Part shown: positions 34,029-46,312 of the stretch, piece after piece
Layout of the letters: each line of letters opens with the position of its first letter
Numbering within the stretch: the stretch's first letter is position 1
Source of the DNA: Pezicula radicicola
Taxonomy: Eukaryota > Ascomycota > Leotiomycetes > Helotiales > Dermateaceae
Direction: 5' to 3'
NCBI GenBank assembly: GCA_003008705.1
Contig: PDUO01000004.1
Span: 1,674,001 to 1,738,000, forward strand
DNA: 64,000 nucleotides
Translations under genes and position numbers: made by a program
Notes under the pieces: model-generated
Told to the model about the DNA's origin: nothing
Seen by the model: the letters and a program-made list of their open reading frames with translations, nothing else
Databases searched by the model: none

Positions 34029-36728
34029 ATGCAGCTCACTTTCCTGTACTTACCGGCTCTACTTGCTACCCTCATTGAAGCAAGATTCACACAGCAAAAT
34101 CTCCAAGCTCGCTCCAACTACAGCCCTCTTCACGCTAGACAGCTTCCTGCAAACGTTACCGGTCTGAAAACGCTTACTACGCCCCAGAATGTCACAATTA
34201 GATACAAGGAGCCAGGGAGTGAGGGTGTCTGCGAGACCACGCCTGGTGTGAATTCGTACTCTGGATACATTGATCTCGATGTAAGTTTGTATATTTGTTT
34301 TGAAGTTTGGGAGGGCTTTCAAAGTTTACTAACCATTTTGGAAGGCCAATTCCCATACTGTAAGTCTTCGAGTGTCTAGAGGATCTTCCAGTTCCTGACA
34401 TGCTTCAGTTCTTCTGGTTTTTCGAGGCTAGGAATAATCCAAAGGATGCTCCAATTACACTGTGGTTGAATGGTGGTCCTGGGAGTGATAGTATGATAGG
34501 ACTTTTTCAAGGTATGTCTGACTCGTATTCATAAAGATGATCCAATGCAATCACTCTGGCACACTCCTTGGGTTAGGGAGATTTGATGATCGAGAGCCGA
34601 AAGCCGACTGGGGATGCTCAACCATAACTCTCTATCATCTGATTAGCTTTAATAACCCAAGTCATGTACACGACAAGTATCGACATACGCTTGTATATCG
34701 AGTTTTCTCGAGTAACTCAAGCAGACTTTATCACAAGTAATGAAAACAATAGATCAAATTAATAACCCCTCAACACAGAACTCGGTCCCTGCAATGTTAC
34801 CGAAAACTTGACATCTCAAGTCAACCCATATTCCTGGAATGAAGTCTCGAGTCTACTCTTCCTCTCCCAACCGCTCGGTGTTGGATTTTCATATGGCTCC
34901 GAAGAAGCCGGAAGTCTCAATTCATGTACGCAAAAACTTCAACGTCTGTTAATAAATTTTATTAACCTTCTACTTTAGACCAGGGAGATTTCGAAAACGC
35001 TTCATTTGCTGGCGTTCAAGGAAGATATCCAGTGATTAATGCTTCTGCGCTTGATACGACCGACCTTTCTGCTGTTGCTGCATGGCATGTGTTGCAAGGT
35101 TTTATAGGTGGTCTTTCTCAGCTTGATTCGGAAATAACTTCCAAGGAGTTTAATTTGTGGACGGAGAGGTAAGTGTCGGTATTGATGTCCTTGACTATGG
35201 TGTATTGACTATTTTAGTTATGGTGGTCACTACGGACCTACTTTCTACAATTACTTTTACGATCAGAATCAGTTGATTGTAAATGGGACGAATCAAGGCA
35301 TCCGTAAGTGCTCGACCCCAAACTTTCTGTTCCTTAATGGCGGTATGAAGGAGTTGAGAGCATGTCTTTACTGGGACTGACACTACTGCTTCTCGCCTTT
35401 GTATTTTGACTCTGCTGTTGTAGAACTGGCTAACTCGCTACTTTCCATAGAACTTAATTTCAATACACTAGGTATTGGCAATGGAATTATCGATGAGTAT
35501 ATCCAAGCTCCCGAAGTAAGTTATCCCATAGTTCAAAGATCTTTTACTAACCCCACCAAGTATCCCAATTTTGCAATGAACAATACCTACGGCATTCAAC
35601 TATACAATGACACAGGTTTGTGTCTTTTCTGAAGTCGCTTGCTAGTGTCATGTTAGGCTAATCAAAATAGTTTATAATTACGCCCAATTTGCAACATACA
35701 TGCCAAATGGCTGCCTCTCACAAATATCACAGTGCAGGACTACCAACCGTACAAGTCTTACAGACCAAGCAATTTGTTCAGAAGCACAATCGATGTGTAT
35801 GTCTTACCTTCTTTCAACTGCTTTGTCACTACTAATCTCACTTCAAACAGGCCGTGATAACGTCGAAGGAGTCTATTACGCCTTTGGAAGCCGCGGTGTT
35901 GTACGTTCATTCCCTTTAAAAAAAACAAAAAAATCCAAGCACCAGACGTGAGAGCTAAAGGATTTTTGAATAGTATGATATTCGTCACCCCTATGATGAC
36001 CCAACACCACCAAGCTATTTCGTCGATTATCTCAACCTAGCATCAACACAACAAGCACTAGGCGTAGATCTAAATTATACAGAGTCTAACAACGAAGTTT
36101 ACTACGCTTTTCAACAAACTGGAGATTTCGTCTATCCTAATTTCCTGGAGGATCTGAATGAGATTCTAGGGAATGGTGTTAGGGTTGCTCTTTATTATGG
36201 CGATGCTGATTATATTTGCAATGTATGGTTTTATACATTTCTTTGGGCTGATTATTGGTTCTATGCTGACTGACGTTATATAGTGGTTTGGCGGCCAAGC
36301 TATCTCACTTGCGGTCAATTATACGAATAGTGCTGAATTTGCTGAAGCTGGTTATGCGCCATTTTTGGTAAATGATGTGGAATATGGTGAGGTTAGACAA
36401 TATGGGAATTTCAGTTTTATGAGAATTTATGAATCTGGTAAGAAACATCAAACAAATCCGGCAACTTGATGAGTGTGGAAGTTACTAAATATCTATAATT
36501 ATTATAGGTCATGAAGTGCCGTACTACCAACCCGAAGCATCCCTCGAAATGTTTAGACGAACTTTACTCGGTTTAGATTTGGCTACTGGGAACGTACAGT
36601 TTAGTGGCAATTACTCTACTTCTGGGGAGGCTGAAGCTACTCATGGGGAGGCTGTCCCGACATTAACGTCATCGACTAGTTCTGCCACTGCCACAAGTTC
36701 TGGTACTGCGAATATATTCATCGCATGA
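34029..36728 (+). CDS. secreted serine carboxypeptidase (S10, carboxypeptidase S1 type)
   Basis: Extracellular or vacuolar peptidase removing C-terminal residues. Thirteen exons join in phase to 570 residues: 34029-34280, 34345-34359, 34409-34511, 34779-34925, 34979-35168, 35218-35303, 35451-35515, 35561-35615, 35671-35796, 35851-35900, 35974-36222, 36284-36437 and 36508-36728. A signal peptide is clear ([18 protein letters not shown]). Catalytic triad: Ser in [11 protein letters not shown], Asp in [11 protein letters not shown], His in [11 protein letters not shown]. The S10 oxyanion segment [20 protein letters not shown] is present, as is [19 protein letters not shown]. Many N-x-S/T sites fit a glycoprotein. 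The Ser/Thr-rich tail after residue ~550 ends in a short hydrophobic patch; a GPI anchor is conceivable but weak. Exon 2 is a 15-base microexon. Confidence 0.93.
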
Positions 36729-38362
36729 AGTAGTTTGAAGACGAGGAGAATTTCTGAAGAATGCTATTATTAAATTTGGCGAGGAACAATGTTTGAACCA
36801 TCGCCTGCGTTATTGGGACTTTTAAACGTTCATTTAGTAAATAAGCTTAATCTGTTTTCAAAGTCCCCGCATTCTCTTCACATGTTGTGGCGGACGCATT
36901 GAAGACGGTAGGATGAGGCGATCTCAATCACTGTGGCTGCAAACGATGTGATTGCCGAAAGGCTCATCAGGCGAGAGTTTGATATCTCATCTTTCATAAT
37001 GACGATGCGATGCTATATTGATCATTAATACATGTATAAAGTCGCCGGTATCTGGTGAGTTCTTGTCTTTTCTCCTTTCAACGAGCAATTCTGCTATAGG
37101 AATAATTACATCCAATCATTCTTCTATACCTCCCACCACAACTCTTAACATTTTAACGATGACGAGAAAAGCCAAAGTAGCAGTCCACAATTTCTTGTTA
37201 AAAGATAGTAAGCACGAAACTACTATCTATGAGACGCTCAAACTATCAGTTACCTAGAAACGGATCGTCAAGACCCATACGGCCTTCAGTCATCCACACC
37301 ACTATTCCTATTCATGAAGTCCTTGTAAACAGAAATGAAGCAAAATCTGAGGGTTGGAGATCTCTGCTAGCCATGTATATATATTTTCAGAAGATTTGTT
37401 CTCACGCATAAGATTGGTTTAGATTTTAGAATTTGCTTTTTACCATGCTGGCAGCCACTCTGCAATGCAACCATCAGAACAGTCAGAACTTAGTTGGCAT
37501 CGCAGGACAGTGAACGAGTATAAAAATGTCTGGAAATTTTCTTAATGACTGAGAGCAACGTGGTGCAGGGACTTTTTCAAGAGTGATCCCATGCTGAATA
37601 AAAAAAAAGGAAATATTGGTACTTAGTCTGGATATGGTACTTCCGTACCGTTGGCCGACCCGGTGCAGAGGGCAAGGATCTCAAGGGTCTCAATGATCTC
37701 AAGGTTGGCCCGGACCACAGATTACTGCAGATGTGAACCCCATTGTCATTCCACCCTCCCACTGAGCGAACCCACCCTAAAATTTAGGTTAGAGTTCCTC
37801 CTGGAGAAAGTTCACTAACTTTGAGCACTAGTCGCTCTTCCATCGACCTAGAGCTACTTTCAAAGGACAAGATGGAGAAGGGGAATGCTGAGAGCCTGAG
37901 AATACTAAGCATGTTAGGAAGGACAGCGACAAGTCTAGAATCTTAGACCAAAATCGAGGATGCCCCTGATATTTAAGCAGGGAGTGATTATATGTAACAA
38001 ACATATATGCAATTTTATGTTGGCGTTTTATTGTTGTCATTCAGTGAGACTTGACTCCTCGAAGACTTGATGTTGATGTAAACAATAAATAAGCGACTCT
38101 GATCAAGCACATGAATTACGGACCGGCCATCAAATGATCCGCGGTCGAATGCGGCAGGGCTGGTGGGTGCTCGCTTCTGGTGGCCAACACGTCGCGCGGG
38201 TACTTTAAGAAACGCGGTTGGTCTGGACATGCCCATACTTGCGCCAAACCTTGAATTGCCATCGCTGCACCATTGTTCGAAATAATATCACTTGTGCTAT
38301 TCACACTCAACCCAGTATACCCATCCTGTATATTCTCGGATTATGAGCAGCTTATAGACATC
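36729..38362. other. intergenic
   Basis: About 1.6 kb between the carboxypeptidase and homeobox genes. Short open frames only. The last ~300 bases should include the homeobox gene promoter and leader. A repeated CTCAAGG/CTCAATGATCTCAAGG stretch is visible at about 37680-37705. Confidence 0.4.
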
Positions 38363-40363
38363 ATGACTGACGCGTCTTCAACAACACCCACTCCAGTACC
38401 CGCTGCTGGATGCGATACTCGTCCGCATTCAAGCAATAGCAACAGCAACAGCAGAGGAGAGACCGACACGTCTCCCGGCCATTCTAGTGGTTCCGACGCG
38501 ATGGATGCAGGCAATGGGGAGAGAAAGTCGGAAAACAAGCAGAAGAGAAAACGAACTAGGTGCGTTACATTGCGTTTCCCCACGTCACCCAGTATTCGTA
38601 CGTAATTTGGAAGACAAAATACTGTAGAAACAGCCGGATTGTTTTGCATGTTCGATACTGATATTGAGCTTTATTTTTGTAGCCCCGAAGATCAACTAGT
38701 CCTTGAAGCTTTCTACAAACAGAACCCGAAACCAAACAAAGCAGCTCGCGCGGAGATTCTTAAGGATGTGAAGGGAATGAATGAGAAGGAAGTCCAGGTC
38801 CGTGATGCTCTGCTGGCTTTTGACATTTTTGGGTGCATAGCGCGTCTAGAAGAACACAGGATTGACGCGTTTTGGTAGATATGGTTCCAAAATCGCCGCC
38901 AGATAAATCGAAGAAAACAACGACCGCTTCTACCACACGAAATTGCTGCGTTTGGATTAGGCAATATGGGCACACTTAACTCTGAGCAAATGTCAAGTTT
39001 CAGCAGTATCCATAGCATGGAACAGCCTTCTATGGGCTCGCAACAAGGGGAAATCAGCAGTCAAGAAAGCACCGGGACACCCCAGGAGTTAAAGCTTTCT
39101 GCAACACCACGACCTACGGAAGAACGTAGTGGATCTGAGGAAGCAAAATCAGATGAGCTTGGTGCAAGGAATAGCCTTCAGATGTCAGCAAGAGCAGCTT
39201 TGGAAACTCAAGTCCTTTCGCAATCTAACGACAGCTTCTCTCAAAGTGTAACACAATCGTTTTCATCAACTCCCGGATACCTGGCAAATCGCTGGAATGC
39301 TGTAAATAATCCATGGGCGACGCCGGTCTCCTCTCAACAACTTCCGTTTACAACCCCAAGCATGTAGGTCATATGGCAATGTTGAGTCCCTGGAAAAAAA
39401 GTGTCTTGTAACTTACGTTAATTTAGATCGTTTCCAATTGAGCCCGCATCCTGCCCTGAGCGCATTGTTAGTTCGTCATTTTCCACCCCTCCTCCGTCCC
39501 AAGTACGGTTATCCATGTCCCTCGATGGCAAAGCAGAGATAGTAACAATGGACTTGTCCCCTCCCCGAAATCTTGCTCCAAGGCCAACTTCAGCGGGCTC
39601 AATGCTACCACGAAGAAGACTCCATCGCAGCCATAGCGCGTTACCGTTTGGTCTATTATCGCGAAAATCTCTCCCAGATGGCACCACGGTTCCCCGCCTT
39701 CCCGCTGGTCGTTCCCGGGATGCCCGTACTTGGGAATTCTGTTGTGATGGCGAAGTTCGTGACGAACTTTCAATTCAAGCCGATAACGAATCTACAGGCT
39801 CGGCCGTGGCTGCAATAAGCTTGCTACGTTCTACCAGCAACTCTGCTCTTAAAAGCAATACCAGCAAGCGAAATACACCTGTCAAGCAATCAACTAATGT
39901 CCAGAGCAAGAAGCCAAAGTTTGGAAGAGCACAGTCTAGTTTGGCCAGATTGCAGAGCATAGCAACTAGCGAGCCGTCTAGCAAAGACAAGGAGAAGGGG
40001 GGACTGTCGAGGTCGCCATCTGGCGATTCTGACAAGGAAAACTGGTCCCCGGAGTCTGGATCACATACTCGTCGCCGTCCATTACCAACAGCACGCAAGG
40101 AGAAACCCAACGCCAAGCGAGTTCTGGGGGACAACTTCCATGTTCCAACGCACGCAGTGAATTTTGGAGGCGTCACTAATAAACACAAGAGACGCAAATC
40201 TGCACACAACGATTCAGGCATATTTGAGGACGAGGAAAGTGGAGGGAAGGAAGTAGGCGAGGAGGTGGAGAAGTTTATGCGTGGGGAGATAAGTCCTAGT
40301 AAGAAAGGGGATTTAGATTGTGTTCAGGGTTTGCTGTCTTTAAGCCAAGGGAACTGGCGATGA
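38363..40363 (+). CDS. homeobox transcription factor (Yox1-like)
   Basis: Nuclear DNA-binding regulator. Four exons, 38363-38559, 38683-38797, 38879-39363 and 39427-40363, encode 577 residues. The homeodomain lies at about residues 60-122: KRKRTSPEDQLVLEAFYKQN, then KDVKGMNEKEVQ and, after an intron inside helix 3, IWFQNRRQINRRKQRP. The recognition helix keeps W, F, N and R of the WFxNRR core. Downstream is Ser-rich and disordered, with RSHSALPFGLLSRKSLPDG-type and DNFHVPTHAVNFGGVTNKHK segments that look conserved, and a C-terminal LLSLSQGNW motif. The layout resembles yeast Yox1/Yhp1, repressors of G1/S genes, but orthology is inferred. Donor of intron 2 (GTCCGT) is weak but phase and motif demand it. 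Confidence 0.9.
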
Positions 40364-40879
40364 TAACGAATTTTAAGAGTCAAGGGGGAGTTGTGTGGTG
40401 TTTTCGAGGCGTTGGAAATCATCGAAGTCACTTGGATTATGAAATATCAGTTTTAAGCAGAGCCACATGAAAAGCCTGAAGGTAGCTAAGCTTCTGTGTG
40501 TGTATAATGGCAATTGAAAATGTCTCAATACAGCGTTGACGATTCTCACCGTCTCCTCTGAAATTGACTTTGTAAATTTTTTTTTTTTGACTTACCAAAA
40601 CTATCTTTTTATAAAAATTTCCAGCAAAGTAAAAGGAGAGATAAATAACTGTGATCAACTACTTGTGCAATGATTCTCGTGTTGTGAAGCTTTCTGTGTC
40701 GCTTTTTTAGTGTCGTTAAAATACGTGTCCTGGGACACGGTCTCGTGATATCAAACTGCGATGACCCTGAAATAGTCTATTTTCACACCCGTTGATCGCG
40801 TCGGCGCGTCTCCTAAAGTCAAATTGCAGATGCACAGAATTTAACCCTCGCAATCTTTCCACAACAAGCAACTACCATA
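40364..40879. other. intergenic
   Basis: About 520 bases between the homeobox gene and the broken LRR gene. A T10 run lies near 40579-40590. Otherwise nothing seen. Confidence 0.35.
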
Positions 40880-41857
40880 ATGACGAAGAACCGGTCTGGA
40901 AAGTCGAAAGCAAAATCGAAAGGGCAAAGGTTCAAAAGCCAAAACTGGAAAGGGAAAAGGAAAAGGAAAAGGAAAAGGCAACAAGACGACGCAGACAACT
41001 GAAAAGCCACTATGAGGTGCATATCGCATGGCCAATTATACAAAAGCAGAGATCTTAGAATTTGAAACTGTAGACGACTTCGATACATCGCGATTCTTAC
41101 CTGACATAAAGGAGATTACGTTCGAATCAAAATTCCAAGTTGAAGAGCAAGTGACTCCCAGTACGAATAGCTCAGGGGCTGTACTGACTCTTTAGTTAAT
41201 AGTGATCATTTGGATGCCATTTCAACGGCTAATGAACAATTCAGACAGTCTCTACGTACTATTGACTTGTATAGCGGCAATTTCACCGATGCGGCCGTCA
41301 TAAAATTGGGTAATATCGTGTCCTAACCTAATACACGTCGACCTCAAATCCAATTCCCTAACGGACGCTGCTCTATCCTCTATATTCAAGAATTGTTCGA
41401 AAATACAATATATAGGATTCACCAGCGAGGTTCAGGTTTGCGGAAAGCTTAAGGGCACTGCGTTCAACGAGTTGAGGGAAAATCCGGCATTGGCAAAGAA
41501 TTTATTGGAAATGCAATTGGAAGGACAAAAGGCACAATCTCCAATATTGAAGACCGCAATCAAGCGTCTTTCAGAATCCAGAAAGGATTGTGGATTGAAA
41601 CTGGTGATTGTATGGGTATAAAGTGGAGTCATTGGTTGGGTGGCGAGGAAACTTTCGGGGATAATGGTTTTGATGATGATGAGGGTATTGATTATTTTGA
41701 TGATGATTCTGAGACGAACTTCATGGATGATCTTCAGTTCATGAACTCTATGATACCTGATTCGGCTCTTAGTGACTTCATGATGAATCAATATGCTAAC
41801 GGGAATGATATGAGTGTGGATATATGGGTGGATATGGCTTCTAGGCTAGGAGTTTAA
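40880..41857 (+). pseudogene. frame-broken leucine-rich-repeat (RNI-like) gene
   Basis: Coding-like segments on the + strand lie in different frames. First, from ATG 40880, a Lys/Arg-rich start (KNRSGKSKAKSKGQRFKSQ, then KRKRKRKR) stops at TGA 40999-41001. A second from ATG 41028 (MANYTKAEILEFETVDDFD, RFLPDIKEITFESKFQ) stops near 41195. A third (NSDHLDAISTANEQFRQSL, then LRTIDLYSGNFTDAAV) stops near 41325. A fourth (SCPNLIHVDLKSNSLTDAAL, FKNCSKIQYIGFT) runs on to about 41621. A fifth, acidic one (SHWLGGEETFGDNGFDDDEG) ends at 41857. The third and fourth together make two consecutive LRRs of the ribonuclease-inhibitor type, broken by one base between them. No plausible GT-AG intron repairs this break without removing the LRR. 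A sequencing indel is an alternative. Confidence 0.5.
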
Positions 41858-44524
41858 GGAGTCTAGGAAGCACCTTATATGATCTTGTGTACGATAATGT
41901 GTAAGTTACTATACGTATGTAGATTAACGTTCGGTGAATGAAGTTCAATACTCCTCGGGTTTCTTCTAATCCACTACTGCCAGTGGTGTCTCCAATATAC
42001 CATCGACCACTCAGCAAGTTCATTCGACTTACGAACTTGAGCTAACTTGAAAGTTATCCGAAGGTCAGAACAGTTAACTGCTGGCGTCCATGCACCCATG
42101 ATATCTCACAATAGTCTGATACTGATCTTCAATATCGCCAGAGAAAAAACACAGATTTGGAACGGCTCTTCTCGGTATATCGCTCTGTAATCTTGCAAAA
42201 GAAGGAGGTGAAAGAGTGATACAAATGAGTTATGAATTTGTTGAATTGTAAGATAGTTGAATGGAAATTTTTATCGCAATTTATTTGGATTGACCATTCT
42301 CTGAATTTTACACCAAAAGATAACTAGAAGGAGGGAATCAAGCGTTTAGCTCCGAAAATTTTAGCTTAGATATGTAAATAGCTAAGCGAGTTCACCCAAC
42401 ACTCCTATATAATCCCATTTAGCAATTCTGATCCTAATGAATGCGCCCATGGCGGAGTGGTAAGATGCTTTGCCACAACGAAGTCATGACCAACAGGCGT
42501 CTGAAAACAGCAGCTGCGTCTTATAACCAAGGTTCTCTAAGAATGGTATCTGGGGTAGCGCAAGTTTGGATCCACGTTGATTAGCATCCCCCTTATGGTG
42601 GTCTCAGCGGAGTACGGAGTCTGGTTTACGCACCTATTCCCTCTTTAGGATTGTTTTGCTATTTTGTATGAAGATTTGGGTTTTTAAATTTTTGGTCTTT
42701 TTGGAGATTGTGGTGTTTGATGAGAGTGTTTTTTGGTTTGTTTTGGTGTTGTAAATAAGTTAAGCGAGTGACTCTTGGCGTTGGGATAATGGGTCATTCT
42801 CGACTTCAAGTTAGAATGTGTCTGCGCACTACATCTCTGCAGATAGCGGAGCTACTTATTTGATCTAGTCTGGGGTCGGCGAGATGATCGGGTGTCGTAA
42901 ATTCTTGACTTGATCTTTAAGAACAACAAATGCCACAGTATTGGATCGATGTTATTGAAGTGATTTGAAGCAACAGCTATGGTAATATACAGTTGGCCTT
43001 AATTGGTGCATAACTTGCAAGACTATCTTCAATTACCTCTTAAACAATTGAAAAGGAAGGAAACAGGCATTCCCGTCCAGAGCAAAAAGATACACAAAAA
43101 TGGCCCAACTCAAACTTTTACTCTGCACAGAGTATAGAGTGGTTAAAGTAGAGGCTTTGCTTTACGTTTCTTAACTTTGTAGACTGGGTATTACATTGTG
43201 TTCCAGACACTACATACGACAATTATAATAGTGTTGTTATTGTGGCTTGATGCTGTATAACATCAGCCTTTAGGCTGTATTTAAACGAGGAATGCAGTGA
43301 GGGGTACTTAAAAGATACCTATACTTGCAATAATCTTTGAAAATTTCCAGAAACTGATATTCAAGCATGTTCTCAAGGCAAAAACTTTTTTAGAAGAAGT
43401 TATTTGAAAGTTGAAAGTGTATGGTACCTTCTACTGTATTCCCTATAAATATTAAAATAAGCGAATCCAATTAAATAACTTCCCTGTTTGGATAAGCTGT
43501 AAGATGATTGTGCTTAACTTAATAAGTTAGTGTCACTAATTACCTGCTGCCGCCATTGCTTATGAATAAGGACTCTCGATCTAATTCAAGTTTGGGCCCG
43601 CCCTAGCAGACGTGCTATTTGCCGCTTTAAAACTTCTCACAGGCTGAGTTGTTTCTAAGGGCTACCAAGGTTGAATTATCCCTTGGTAGCTTGGAGTTTT
43701 GCTACTGCTACTTGTGTTTTTCTACTTTTTTATTTTTTGGTTTTTTGTTTGGCGACGGTGTGGGAGAGGGTTTTGACATTCTCATCTTCGGGTCGGGTAT
43801 GCTTTAGCTTAGTTAGCTGCTTCCAAACAAAGCAAACTGAAAATAAGATGGAAGAAAGCATCAGAAATCTAAATGCAGATTCGCCTTCGGAATTAAGCAA
43901 GGTAGTTAACTACATACAAAAGGGATAAGAAATGGTGAACTACCTACCACTCGGCAGTTCACGCTAACCTCAATTCGTATTTATGACAGCTCGCTAAATA
44001 TCCCTGTAAATTTTCTCCCGCTAACCTAATTTCGTATTCAAGAGGCTTCCTAGCAGCCACAACAATTCTACAACTCCGTCCCCGAGCCTCTCGACTCATG
44101 CTTATACGAATTCTGAAGTTAGGATGACTATTCGGAGTAATATCTACCCTACGGGTGGATATTCATCCGCTACATCAACTCGTCACCATTCTGCTCGCTT
44201 AGCCCTATAGCTCGTATGACTTGTCTTTTGCTTGTGGAAGCCTCCACTAAATACATTGAACATGATATCGAATATCCGTTATCTCCATGTTTCAAATGAG
44301 AATACTTTGTACGAAGAATGTGACGTGTTAGCATTTCCTTTTAATTTTCAAAGCTATATAATTACACTCATGTGCCCAACTATCTGCCAATTTTTCATAC
44401 TCCATCCACATTTTCAGGCGAAATTCTACTAAATACCTCGCTTCTCAAAATTACACAATCATTTTTCCCTTCGATCAAACTGTTAAAACCGCATCCTATA
44501 CCTACTTCTCTGTCTGCGTTCAAA
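41858..44524. other. long intergenic region
   Basis: About 2.7 kb. The 42.6-43.5 kb part is AT-rich with long T/G runs. A box-A-like TGGCGGAGTGG at 42450-42460 follows GCGCCCA but no matching T-arm or acceptor partner is found. An open frame at 43671-43928 is hydrophobic then low-complexity, without a family signal. The last ~250 bases form the promoter of the MDR gene. Confidence 0.4.
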
Positions 44525-45719
44525 ATGACTTCCGACAAGCAACAACCTTCCAACAAAGCTGCATGGTTAACCTCAGCTAAAGCAACGTATTTCGAGGTCA
44601 AATCCGCACCTTATACGTCACCAGGGAACCATGAGATTGTCGTCAGGAGTAAAGCTGTAGCTATTAACCCAATTGATTGCTTAAAACAAGAGATTGGTGA
44701 CCTTGCATTCGATTACATCAAATATGTAGAATACCTATTAATTCTGGATATTTCATAAAGAAAACAATACTGATGCAAAAATTTGACAGCCGTTTATTCT
44801 CGGCATAGATGTTGCCGGTGAAGTCGTTGAGATTGGTGGTGCCGTCAGTCGTTTCCAAGTAGGGGATCGTGTTGTTGGACAAGCAGGCGGAATGAATCCA
44901 GAACGCAACAAATCTTCCGAATCCAGTTTTCAACTATACACAATTCTTGTCGAACATATGGCATCACCAATTCCAAGCACTTTAACCTATGAAAGTGCTT
45001 CTGTCATTCCTCTTGGATTATCAACAGCAGCCTGTGGTTTATTCCAGAAAGACCAACTCGCACTTCAACTTCCTACCGTTCCAGCATCATCAACCACACC
45101 TCTGAAGACTCTACTTGTCTGGGGAGGTTCGACAAGTGTTGGTTGTAATGCGATTCAACTTGCTGTCGCCGCTGGCTACGAAGTCATTACAACTTGCTCG
45201 CCTAAAAATTTTGATCTCGTCAAACAACTGGGCGTTAGTCAGGTCTTTGATTACAACAGCAAGACTATCACACAAGATCTGATCCACGCACTCAAAGATA
45301 AAACTATTGCTGGAGCACTCGCCATCTATCATGGATCAGGAGATTTCTGTACAGACGTAATCGGATATTGCAAAGGCAACAAATTCATCTCTATGGCCAA
45401 TTATCCAATTCCTCGACCACTACCAAAAATATTCGTCGTCCCTCGCATAGCCATTCATATGGTGTCTTGGTATATATACTCTTGGTTTAAATGCAAGATA
45501 AGAGGAGTAAAGAAGAATTTCATCTTCGGAAGTACGCTTTTTGAGAATGAGGTTGGACCGGCAATCTATGAGGATTTCTTGCCGAGGGCTCTTGCTGAGG
45601 GAGGGTTTATATGTGCTCCTGATCCAATGGTTATGGGGGAGGGGTTGGAAAATATTCAGAAGGCTTTTGATGTTCAGAAGAGAGGGGTTTCTGCTAAGAA
45701 GGTTGTTGTTTCTTTGTGA
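44525..45719 (+). CDS. MDR-superfamily NAD(P)H oxidoreductase (enoyl reductase/ToxD-like)
   Basis: Medium-chain dehydrogenase/reductase without zinc ligands, of the fungal quinone-oxidoreductase/trans-enoyl reductase type. Two exons, 44525-44725 and 44790-45719, give 376 residues. The N-terminal GroES-like fold shows the proline-rich start of strands (HEIVVRSKAVAINPIDCL, then FILGIDVAGEVVEIG and FQVGDRVVG). The nucleotide-binding Rossmann part has LVWGGSTSVGCNAIQLA and YEVITTCSPKNFDLVKQLG. The C-terminus (PDPMVMGEGLENIQKAF, KRGVSAKKVVVSL) is typical. Such enzymes often stand in secondary-metabolite clusters, but no PKS or NRPS is near, so a stand-alone reductase is more likely. Substrate unknown. 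Confidence 0.9.
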
Positions 45720-46312
45720 AGGACGTAGGTGTATGGATGGATGAGGGATGGTAAGGAGGTCTAGAGGGACGTACTGTGGGCGTTGGAGTTAGAATGGGTT
45801 TTATCAATGAAATTAAGCTGCGAGAAGAGTTTTTCAGTTTGGGTCTATAAGTTACAGAAGTTCATTAATGTAATATCGACATAAGATGTTTCCATTGCAC
45901 AAGTCATAGCCTTCATTATTTCCTACTAATCGCCTCTTCGTTGATATTGACTTTATAAATCTAGCAGGCAGTATACTGGGGGGGTATATTTTTGAGCAGT
46001 TTCTTACTTATGTACCTAGGTACCGACCACCTTACCTACCTATCAATCATCGGCTCTCGCTTTACGACCTCGTGAGAAGCAAAAGCCGACAATAGCCACA
46101 GCACTTACACATATGTACCCATTAGTATCTCCCTAAAAATTTCAATAAGTAAAAGTACCTAATCACTACCCGCCACTAAAAACCCATCACGTGGAAAGAA
46201 AGTGGATCCCCAAAGAAAAAACCAAAAACACTCTATTTTCAACAATCATTAAATACTCACATCCTCAATACCTCTTAAAATTCCATACAAAACCTACGAA
46301 AATCACCTTAAA
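45720..46312. other. intergenic
   Basis: About 590 bases between the MDR and GNAT genes, same strand. Contains a palindromic ACCTAGGT with further CCTACC/ACCTACC words at 46012-46040. The stretch before the next ATG is A-rich. Confidence 0.4.

Noticed and set aside
42441..42600. tRNA-like A box TGGCGGAGTGG with acceptor-like GCGCCCA
   Set aside because: No matching B box, no partner for the acceptor, and the would-be anticodon loop lacks U33.
43671..43928. Hydrophobic 85-codon open frame
   Set aside because: Begins in a T-rich stretch that produces Phe/Leu by chance; remainder low-complexity, no motif.
44525..45719. MDR reductase as part of a secondary-metabolite cluster
   Set aside because: No PKS, NRPS, terpene cyclase, P450 or transporter nearby; neighbours are an unrelated GNAT and a pseudogene.
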